From positions 1-9,037 of the forward strand of contig DASYSL010000189.1 in NCBI GenBank assembly GCA_036003365.1: a stretch of 9,037 nucleotides of DNA, in the 5' to 3' direction. Source of the DNA: DASYSL01 sp036003365. GTDB taxonomy: Bacteria; Eisenbacteria; RBG-16-71-46; DASYSL01. The translations under genes and the position numbers were made by a program. This document shows, in pieces, positions 1-5,092 of the stretch (its first letter is position 1; each line of letters opens with the position of its first letter). Below the pieces are notes generated by a model, which was not told the origin of the DNA, did no database searches, and was given only the letters and a program-made list of their open reading frames with translations.

Positions 1-533
1 CCGTGATCGAGCGCTTTCTCGTCGAGCGGGCCGAGGTACCGGCGGCGCGCGCGCGCCTTCTGGCCGCCGTCTCCGCCGGTTCGCTCGGCCGGGCCCTCCT
101 GTGGCGCGACGAAGACGTGCGCGAAGCGCGCGACCAGGCCATCGCCATGATGGGCCCGGCGCTCGCCAAGGACGCGGGCAAGATCCTCGCCGACGCTTCC
201 AAGGTGGCGCGCGGCTGGAACCGCGAGACGCTGCGCCGCGTGCTCGAGTTCCAGATCCTCTGGCTCCGCGACGTGCTGCGCACGCGCTACGGCGCCGACG
301 CCGACACGCTGGTCAACCGCGACATCGCCGCCGACATCGCTCGCGCCGCCAAGGGCGCCGACGCCGCCGAGATCCACCGCCGCCTGTCGGTGCTCGAAGA
401 GGTCGGCCGCGCCATCGAGGGCAACGTGAACCCCGAGATGGCGTTCTTCTCCGGCCTCGCCCGCCTCGGCGGCCTCGTCCCCGAGCGCGCGGACGACTGG
501 CCCGAGCACGAAGCGAGGGTGCGGGTCCGCTGA
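1..533 (+). CDS. holB: DNA polymerase III delta' subunit (clamp loader), C-terminal part
   Basis: The 5' end lies outside the window; only about the last 177 codons are present, in the frame beginning at base 3 and ending in TGA. The fragment looks like the C-terminal helical collar domain of delta'/DnaX-type clamp-loader subunits. It begins with a conserved-looking stretch (A-R-L-L-A-A-V-S-A-G-S-L-G-R-A-L) matching the 'LSxGSxGxAL' signature of the family, followed by an all-helical region. The AAA+ ATPase core (Walker A, zinc site, SRC) would be upstream and cannot be checked. In the cell delta' is part of the complex that loads the beta sliding clamp onto primed DNA. The neighbour metG starts 33 bases downstream; holB next to metG, tatD and ksgA is a common bacterial arrangement, which supports the call. 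DnaX or another clamp-loader paralogue is the main alternative. The GTG at base 3 is very unlikely to be the true start. Confidence 0.72.
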   Translation, partial: VIERFLVERAEVPAARARLLAAVSAGSLGRALLWRDEDVREARDQAIAMMGPALAKDAGKILADASKVARGWNRETLRRVLEFQILWLRDVLRTRYGADADTLVNRDIAADIARAAKGADAAEIHRRLSVLEEVGRAIEGNVNPEMAFFSGLARLGGLVPERADDWPEHEARVRVR

Positions 534-554
534 CGAGGCCCGCACGGAGCATGG

Positions 555-560
555 TAGATT
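555..560 (+). promoter_or_regulatory. Candidate extended -10 promoter for metG (leaderless)
   Basis: TAGATT at 555-560 is preceded by TGG (552-554), giving the extended -10 pattern TGnTAnnnT. The -35 is weak: CTGACG at 530-535, with a 19-base spacer. A start site 6-7 bases after the -10 falls on the A of the metG ATG (567), so the transcript would have essentially no leader. No Shine-Dalgarno lies at a useful distance; the only GGAG (546-549) is 17 bases from the ATG. By eye only. Confidence 0.4.
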
Positions 561-566
561 CCGCCC

Positions 567-2198
567 ATGCGCCGACGCTTCTATGCCACCACCGCGATCG
601 ATTACGTCAACGCCGAGCCCCACCTCGGGCACGCCTACGAGAAGCTCGTCACCGACTGCCTGACGCGCTACCACCGCCAGCGGGGTGACGAGGCGTTCTT
701 CCTGACGGGCGCCGACGAGCACGGCCAGAAGATCGCGCGCGAAGCCGAGGCCAAGGGCATTCCGCCGGCGCAGTTCGCCGAGAGCCTGACCCAGCGCTTC
801 CGCGCCGCCTGGGACGCGCTCGACATCGCCTACGACCGCTACGTGCGCACGACCGAGCCCCAGCACGAAGCTGCCGTGCAGGAGTTCTTCCGCCGCGCCT
901 ATCGCGCCGGCGACATCTACGTGACCGACTACGAAGGTCTCTATTGTGTCGCCTGCGAGACGTTCTACACGCCCAAGGAGCTCCTCGAGGGCAATCTCTG
1001 CCCGGTGCACAAGACGCCGGTGCAGAAGGTGAAGGAGAAGAACTTCTTCTTCCGCCTTTCGCAGTACGCCGACCGCTTGCGCGCGCACATCAAGGCCAAC
1101 CCCGAGTTCATTCTTCCCGACATCCGCCGCAATGAAGTGCTGGCGGTGATCGAGGAAGGGCTGCAGGACGTCTCGATCTCGCGGGCGAGCGTGACCTGGG
1201 GCGTGCCCATCCCGCCCGAGATCGAGGGCGCGTCAGGCCAGACCGTGTGGGTGTGGTTCGACGCGCTCATCAACTACGTCTCGGCGATCGGCTTCCCGGA
1301 CGCGAAGTACCGGCAATGGTGGTGCGTGCCGGGCACGGACCAGCCCAATGCGCTGCACATCATCGGCAAGGACATCTCGCGCTTTCATTGCCTCCTTTGG
1401 CCCGCCATGCTGCTCGCAGCGGGTGAGCCTTTGCCGCGCTCCATCTTCGTCCACGGCTTCATCACCATGGGCGGAGAGAAGCTTTCCAAGACGGCGGGGC
1501 GCATGGTGGACCCGCTTGCGGTGACCGAGAAGTTCGGGGTCGACGCGCTGCGTTACTACATCCTTCGGGAAGTGCCGTTCGGCCGAGACGGCGAGTTCTC
1601 GTGGGAGCAGGTGGTCGAGCGCTACAACACCGATCTGGCCAACGAGCTCGGCAACCTCGCGAGCCGCGCGTGCTCCATGGTGCACCGTTATCGCGGGGGC
1701 GCGGTTCCGAGCGCTTACGAGCCGACGGATCTCGAGCGCGACATCGTCGCGGTGGTCAACAAGGCCGCGGCGGACGTGACGCGCGCGTTCGAATCGCTCC
1801 AGCCGAGCGCGGCGCTCGAGGCGACCTGGACGCTGGTGAAGCGCGCCAATCGCTACGTCGAGGAGACCAAGCCCTGGGCGCTGGCCAAGGATCCCGCGCA
1901 AGCCCAGCGGCTCGACACCGTGCTCACGACGCTTCTCGAGTGCGCGCGGCTCGCCGGTTACTGGGCGTGGCCCGCGATCCCGGGCAAGGCCGCCGAGCTC
2001 TGGCAGGGGCTCGGCCTCTCTGATTCTCCGGGCAAGCCTCTTGCAACGAACGAGCCAGCGAGTGCCGGCGCCGCGGCGCCCCCTGCGCCCGACGCGCGCG
2101 GCACTTGGTTCGAGGGCAAGAGCGCGCCGCCGCTCGGCGGCGTCAAGCTGCCCGAGGTCCGCATCCTGTTTCCGAAGATCGAAGTGCCCGTGTCGTAG
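567..2198 (+). CDS. metG: Methionine--tRNA ligase (short form)
   Basis: Cytosolic class I aminoacyl-tRNA synthetase that charges tRNA-Met with methionine using ATP. The Rossmann catalytic domain carries the HIGH signature as H-L-G-H (residues 19-22) and the KMSKS loop as K-L-S-K-T (305-309). D-E-H-G-Q-K-I (50-56) is a further family block. A single zinc knuckle is visible: C127-x2-C130 and C145-x2-H148, nearly the Thermus thermophilus spacing. A helical anticodon-binding domain follows, from about residue 345. The protein ends soon after the L-F-P-K-I-E motif at 543 aa, so it lacks the C-terminal Trbp111/EMAPII-like tRNA-binding domain of E. coli (about 677 aa) and B. subtilis enzymes. An Ala/Pro-rich stretch around residues 493-515 precedes the final motif. 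The ATG at 567 leaves only 18 residues before HLGH, usual for the family. It follows holB by 33 bases but probably has its own promoter. Confidence 0.97.
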   Translation: MRRRFYATTAIDYVNAEPHLGHAYEKLVTDCLTRYHRQRGDEAFFLTGADEHGQKIAREAEAKGIPPAQFAESLTQRFRAAWDALDIAYDRYVRTTEPQHEAAVQEFFRRAYRAGDIYVTDYEGLYCVACETFYTPKELLEGNLCPVHKTPVQKVKEKNFFFRLSQYADRLRAHIKANPEFILPDIRRNEVLAVIEEGLQDVSISRASVTWGVPIPPEIEGASGQTVWVWFDALINYVSAIGFPDAKYRQWWCVPGTDQPNALHIIGKDISRFHCLLWPAMLLAAGEPLPRSIFVHGFITMGGEKLSKTAGRMVDPLAVTEKFGVDALRYYILREVPFGRDGEFSWEQVVERYNTDLANELGNLASRACSMVHRYRGGAVPSAYEPTDLERDIVAVVNKAAADVTRAFESLQPSAALEATWTLVKRANRYVEETKPWALAKDPAQAQRLDTVLTTLLECARLAGYWAWPAIPGKAAELWQGLGLSDSPGKPLATNEPASAGAAAPPAPDARGTWFEGKSAPPLGGVKLPEVRILFPKIEVPVS

Positions 2199-2219
2199 CC
2201 GATTCACTCGCTTTGTTGA

Positions 2220-2245
2220 CCCGAACTGCTTGGGCAGCGGTCGGG
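2220..2245 (+). repeat. Imperfect stem-loop after metG
   Basis: CCCGA (2220-2224) pairs with TCGGG (2241-2245), and CTGC (2226-2229) with GCAG (2234-2237) around a TTGG loop; A2225 faces an unpaired CGG (2238-2240). It lies 22 bases after the metG stop. There is no downstream T-tract, so a terminator role is possible but not shown. Confidence 0.4.
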
Positions 2246-2258
2246 CGTCACATGCGCA

Positions 2259-2271
2259 AAGTGGACCACTT
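2259..2271. repeat. 13-bp palindrome (6-bp arms, 1-base centre)
   Basis: AAGTGG-A-CCACTT is a perfect inverted repeat around a single central A. It directly abuts the next palindrome, which starts at 2272. The size and symmetry suit a dimeric DNA-binding protein. Confidence 0.6.
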
Positions 2272-2289
2272 ACAGGCCGCGCGGCCTGT
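2272..2289. repeat. 18-bp perfect palindrome
   Basis: ACAGGCCGC followed directly by its reverse complement GCGGCCTGT: nine perfect base pairs per arm and no loop. The absence of a loop makes a DNA-level site (protein binding or cruciform) as plausible as an RNA hairpin. Confidence 0.7.
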
Positions 2290-2300
2290 TGAATGGTCGA

Positions 2301-2324
2301 GTCACAGGTCCATGGACCTGTGAC
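2301..2324. repeat. 24-bp perfect palindrome
   Basis: The half-site GTCACAGGTCCA is followed with no spacer by its exact reverse complement: twelve perfect pairs per arm, symmetry ending exactly at 2301 and 2324. It is 99 bases upstream of the secreted-protein ATG. Its right arm overlaps a second inverted repeat, CTGTG (2318-2322)/CACAG (2329-2333), so two mutually exclusive structures are possible in RNA. It is the most symmetrical element noticed in the window. Confidence 0.75.
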
Positions 2325-2367
2325 CTGACACAGCGGAAGCTGCAGAAGTGTCACGTCCCCGTCACAA

Positions 2368-2387
2368 AGTGTCGGCCCGACGACACT
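2368..2387 (+). repeat. 7-bp hairpin upstream of the secreted-protein gene
   Basis: AGTGTCG (2368-2374) and CGACACT (2381-2387) are perfect complements around a 6-base loop, GCCCGA. The stem lies 22 bases before the Shine-Dalgarno at 2410-2415, so it would sit in the 5' leader of that gene. Confidence 0.5.
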
Positions 2388-2422
2388 CGACGTGAAATCC
2401 GCGCCCCCGAGGGAGTCCAACG

Positions 2423-3202
2423 ATGAAGCGATTCATCGGCCCCCTCGTGTTGCTCTTGCTCCTCGCCCCTGTCGCCTCCGCGCAGAACAAGTACATCGAA
2501 GATGAGTCGCGCTCCGGTGGGGAGCCCAACGGCGTCTGGTATGGCGGTCCCAACAGCCTTCCCATCGGCAACGCCAATCGCGCCGAGGCCCTCACGCACG
2601 CCTGCGCGATGGGCCCGGTTCAGCCGCTGGTCCAGGAGTTCCTCGACCGCGGCTACACCAGAACGCCGCAAGAAGACGAGGCCATCCTGCAGCCCAACCT
2701 CACCGTGGTGGCGATCACCTTCCAGAAGCCGGGCACTCCGACCAGCGTTCGCCAGCCGGTGATTCTCATCGCGAGCAAGAAGATCGGTGACTACTTCGTC
2801 TCCCAGGTCTACGGCGGCATGGTGGGGGGCGACGATCCGAACGGTCAGCTGCAGGTCTACAGCGACCCGCCCGACGGACCCGCGCTCGTGACGGGCCGCC
2901 CAATCGTGGGGGGAGGCGGCATCGGAGTTCTGCGCCCGGAGATGAAGATGCCGGGCGACGTGGATGGCGTGTACGACCCGGCCGCGTTCGTCGGGTCCCC
3001 GAGTCCCGTCCAGTGGAGCTATCAGGTCGAGTCGTCCAACCGGTACAGTGCCGAGGTTTGGGCGCAATACGCGACCGTCGTCGGCACCGTGACGGTCGTC
3101 GGAGGGCTCAATGGTTACCGCACCGGACAATGGGTCGGCGCCGCTTGGGGCGCCGTCTCGGCATGGGTCCTGGCCAACACGGCATTCTGGGCCAGTCATT
3201 AA
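2423..3202 (+). CDS. Secreted protein of unknown function with hydrophobic Gly/Ala/Trp-rich tail
   Basis: Not recognised as a named family. The ATG is well supported: AGGGAG (2410-2415) lies 7 bases upstream. Residues 1-20 are a clear Sec signal peptide (K2, R3, a leucine run at 8-14, V-A-S-A before Q21). The mature protein is about 239 aa with one cysteine (C61). Residues 60-150 are mixed charged/hydrophobic and look like a small folded beta-containing domain; 150-200 are rich in Gly and Pro. The last 51 residues (209-259) are mostly Val, Gly, Ala and Trp (W213, W237, W242, W248, W256), with two hydrophobic stretches around a short polar turn. This tail could be a membrane hairpin or a hydrophobic peptide cargo. 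A small membrane protein gene follows. The pair interrupts the metG-tatD-ksgA order. The export prediction is strong; any bacteriocin-like role is inference only. Confidence 0.8.
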   Translation: MKRFIGPLVLLLLLAPVASAQNKYIEDESRSGGEPNGVWYGGPNSLPIGNANRAEALTHACAMGPVQPLVQEFLDRGYTRTPQEDEAILQPNLTVVAITFQKPGTPTSVRQPVILIASKKIGDYFVSQVYGGMVGGDDPNGQLQVYSDPPDGPALVTGRPIVGGGGIGVLRPEMKMPGDVDGVYDPAAFVGSPSPVQWSYQVESSNRYSAEVWAQYATVVGTVTVVGGLNGYRTGQWVGAAWGAVSAWVLANTAFWASH

Positions 3203-3218
3203 GCAACTGACGCAGAAC

Positions 3219-3431
3219 GTGCTGCCGGGACTCTATGTTTTTCCGCTGCTCGGCGCGCTCCCGTGGCTCCTGGGCTATGTGATGACCGGAAGCATGGTGG
3301 CCCTGGCCGGCAGCCTGACCTGGATGGGCACGCCGCCCCAGCATCGAACGCTCAAGGCCGCCATCGAGTCGGCGCTCTTCCTCGGCGTGGCCTCGTTCAT
3401 CCTCGAGATCGCGCTCTGGCGCCGGAGATGA
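3219..3431 (+). CDS. Small membrane protein, about 70 aa, function unknown
   Basis: The frame ends in TGA at 3429-3431. From the GTG at 3219 it encodes two hydrophobic segments (about residues 5-30 and 47-66) joined by a short polar loop, with three Arg at the C-terminus, as in a two-helix inner-membrane hairpin. The start is uncertain. GTG 3219 has no visible Shine-Dalgarno. ATG 3111 in the same frame has GGAGGG 4-5 bases upstream but would overlap the secreted-protein gene by 92 bases, and the extra N-terminus (Pro/Ser/Arg-rich) looks like a shadow of that gene. Translation is probably coupled to the upstream gene, whose stop is 16 bases before the GTG. tatD begins 7 bases after this stop. 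Position suggests a partner (anchor, immunity or accessory) of the secreted protein; this is inference. Confidence 0.55.
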   Translation: MLPGLYVFPLLGALPWLLGYVMTGSMVALAGSLTWMGTPPQHRTLKAAIESALFLGVASFILEIALWRRR

Positions 3432-3438
3432 TCGTCGC

Positions 3439-4203
3439 GTGATCGACACGCACTGCCACCTCTCGTCGTCGCGCTACAAGAAGGATCGCTCGCAGGTGAT
3501 GGCGCGAGCGCGGGCGGCGGGCGTCACGCATTTCGTCGAGGTGGGCTACGACCTTGCCACCTCGCAGCGCTCGGTGGAGCTGGCGGCGGCCCATGCCGAT
3601 GTGTGGGCCGCCGTCGGCCTTCATCCCCACGAGGTCGGCGGCGTGGCGCCCGAGGCGCGCGCCCGGATTGCGGCCCTCGCCCAGGCGCCGCGCGTGGTCG
3701 CCATCGGCGAGATCGGGCTCGATTTCTACCGTAATCTCTCACCCCCGGACGTCCAGCGCGCCTGGTTCACGGACCAGCTCGGACTCGCCGCTCGGGCCGG
3801 GCTCCCGGTCGTCATCCACTCGCGCGACGCCATGGACGAGGTTCTGGACACGCTCGAAAAGCTCGCGCCACCCCGCCGCGGCGTGCTTCACTGTTGGTCG
3901 GGAAGCGCGGAACAGGCCCGCCGCGCCGTCGGTCTGGGCTTCAAGGTGGCGTTCGGGGGCACGCTGACGTACGGCGAGGCGCATCTCGAAGAATCGGCGC
4001 GCGTCGTGCCGAAGAGCGCCCTGGTGCTCGAGACCGACGCGCCGTACCTGGTTCCGATGCCCAAGGACACCAAGCGCAACGAACCGGCGCTCCTTTCTCG
4101 CGTTCGCGCCCGGCTCGCCGCCCTCCGCGGCGAGAGCGAAGAGGAAGTGGATGCGTTCACGACACAAAACGCCCTCGAGCTTTTTGCGATTGGCGCCTCG
4201 TGA
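3439..4203 (+). CDS. tatD: TatD family metal-dependent DNase
   Basis: Amidohydrolase-fold cytoplasmic hydrolase; characterised TatD proteins are metal-dependent DNA exonucleases implicated in DNA repair and degradation. The expected metal ligands are visible in order: H5-x-H7 in the opening D-T-H-C-H motif, E91 in G-E-I-G-L-D (90-95), H127 in V-I-H-S-R, H151 in L-H-C-W, and D200 in E-T-D-A-P-Y-L (198-204). At 254 aa it is typical for the family. The start is GTG 3439, which places the HxH motif immediately after the N-terminus as usual; GGAG at 3424-3427 is a somewhat distant Shine-Dalgarno (11 bases) inside the preceding small gene. The 3' end overlaps ksgA by 53 bases. tatD beside ksgA and metG is a widespread gene order, so this is the housekeeping copy. 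Confidence 0.95.
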   Translation: MIDTHCHLSSSRYKKDRSQVMARARAAGVTHFVEVGYDLATSQRSVELAAAHADVWAAVGLHPHEVGGVAPEARARIAALAQAPRVVAIGEIGLDFYRNLSPPDVQRAWFTDQLGLAARAGLPVVIHSRDAMDEVLDTLEKLAPPRRGVLHCWSGSAEQARRAVGLGFKVAFGGTLTYGEAHLEESARVVPKSALVLETDAPYLVPMPKDTKRNEPALLSRVRARLAALRGESEEEVDAFTTQNALELFAIGAS

Positions 4204-5092
4204 AAGCGAGGACACCCTCTCCGAGGGACAAAAACTTCGTCGACGGCTCGAAACGTATGGCGTCAAGCCGCGCAAGCGCTGGGGCCAGAACTTCCTCGTG
4301 CGGCCGGCGGTGGCCGAGCGCATCGTCGGGCTGTGCCATCTCTCGGCCGACCACGTCGTGGTCGAGATCGGCCCCGGCGCCGGCGCCCTCACCGGCCATC
4401 TCGCCGCGGCGGCACGCAAGGTCATCGCCGTCGAGCGCGATCGCGGGCTGGCAGCACTCCTGCGCGACGAGCTGGGCGACTGGTCCAAGGTCCAGGTGCT
4501 CGAAGCCGATTTCCTGGAGACCGACCTCAACGCCATCGCCCTCGAGAACGACGCCGGCAAGCTGTTCGTCGTCGGCAATCTCCCGTATTCGATCACCACG
4601 CCGCTGCTCACGCGTCTCATCGAAGAGCGCCGCGTGCTCGAGCAAGCGGTGATCCTGGTGCAGCGCGAGTACGCCGCGCGCCTGGCCGCGGCCGCCGCCT
4701 CATCCGATTACGGCTCGCTCACCGTGTACGCGCGCTTCTACTGCGTGCTCGAGCCTTTGTTCCATGTGCCGCCGTCGGCGTTTTGGCCCAAGCCCGAAGT
4801 GGATTCGACGCTCGTGCGCGTGCGCTTCCGCTCCCGCCCGCCGATCGAGATTCCGAACGAAGAGCGTTTCTTCGAGCTCGTGCGCGCGGCGTTCGGTCAG
4901 CGGCGCAAGTCGCTCGGCAACGCGCTCGCCACGGCCTACGAAGGCGATCGCGCGCTCGCCTCGCGCGTGCTCACGGCGGCGCGCATCGCGGCCGCGCGGC
5001 GCGGCGAAACCCTGGAGATGGAAGAGTTCGCCCACCTGGCGCGCGCCGACGCCAAGGTGCGCGAGCGGGTCGGCATGGGCGATCCCGAATGA
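4151..5092 (+). CDS. rsmA: 16S rRNA (adenine1518-N6/adenine1519-N6)-dimethyltransferase
   Basis: KsgA/RsmA, which uses SAM to dimethylate two adjacent adenines near the 3' end of 16S rRNA during late 30S assembly. Motifs in order: G-Q-N-F-L (45-49), SAM-binding V-E-I-G-P-G-A-G (71-78), acidic ribose-binding residue in V-I-A-V-E (E95), A-D-F (D120 region), catalytic N-L-P-Y (143-146), and the C-terminal F-G-Q-R-R-K-S-L (248-255). At 313 aa it is longer than the usual 260-290. The excess is a polar N-terminus of about 30 residues encoded partly within tatD. ATG 4151 is preferred because GAGGA lies 5 bases upstream; the only later in-frame candidates before GQNFL are TTG 4184 and TTG 4190, without a Shine-Dalgarno. 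The stop overlaps the next ATG (ATGA). Confidence 0.96.
   Translation: MRSRHKTPSSFLRLAPRESEDTLSEGQKLRRRLETYGVKPRKRWGQNFLVRPAVAERIVGLCHLSADHVVVEIGPGAGALTGHLAAAARKVIAVERDRGLAALLRDELGDWSKVQVLEADFLETDLNAIALENDAGKLFVVGNLPYSITTPLLTRLIEERRVLEQAVILVQREYAARLAAAAASSDYGSLTVYARFYCVLEPLFHVPPSAFWPKPEVDSTLVRVRFRSRPPIEIPNEERFFELVRAAFGQRRKSLGNALATAYEGDRALASRVLTAARIAAARRGETLEMEEFAHLARADAKVRERVGMGDPE

Larger units (their letters stand above)
2199..2422. promoter_or_regulatory. Palindrome-rich intergenic region between metG and the secreted-protein gene
   Basis: 224 noncoding bases with no supportable ORF. The region contains an imperfect stem-loop (2220-2245), three successive perfect inverted repeats (2259-2271, 2272-2289, 2301-2324) and a short hairpin (2368-2387). 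The motif GTCACA occurs at 2247, 2301 and 2361, its complement TGTGAC at 2319, and the related TGTCAC at 2349. TGGACC is repeated at 2262 and 2313. No stem is followed by a T-run, so none is a classic intrinsic terminator. No convincing -35/-10 pair was seen. Operator sites for a dimeric regulator, or a structured mRNA leader for the downstream gene, are both possible. Confidence 0.6.

Noticed and set aside
2216..2221. TTGACC as a -35 box for the secreted-protein gene
   Set aside because: No acceptable -10 hexamer is found 16-19 bases downstream.
2301..2324. 24-bp palindrome as a CRP-type site or intrinsic terminator
   Set aside because: The half-site orientation (GTCACA outside, TGTGAC outside) is the reverse of the CRP consensus with no 6-base spacer, and there is no T-run after the stem.
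1233..2420. 395-codon open frame on the minus strand
   Set aside because: It is antisense to metG and runs into the intergenic palindromes; composition is typical of a shadow frame and no domain is visible.
2199..2422. CRISPR array or tRNA in the palindrome-rich region
   Set aside because: The palindromes differ in sequence and size and are not regularly spaced repeats; no cloverleaf or TTCGA-type T-loop was found.
2351..3199. 282-codon minus-strand frame opposite the secreted-protein gene
   Set aside because: The plus-strand gene has a signal peptide and a well-placed Shine-Dalgarno; the minus-strand product shows no such features.
3111..3218. ATG 3111 with a good Shine-Dalgarno as start of the small membrane protein
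   Set aside because: It would overlap the secreted-protein gene by 92 bases and adds residues that look like out-of-frame shadow. Kept only as an alternative start.
4333..5088. Upstream extension of the deacetylase-like frame through rsmA
   Set aside because: The extension is Arg/Pro/Ala-rich shadow sequence over rsmA; the coupled ATG at 5089 directly precedes a normal membrane anchor.
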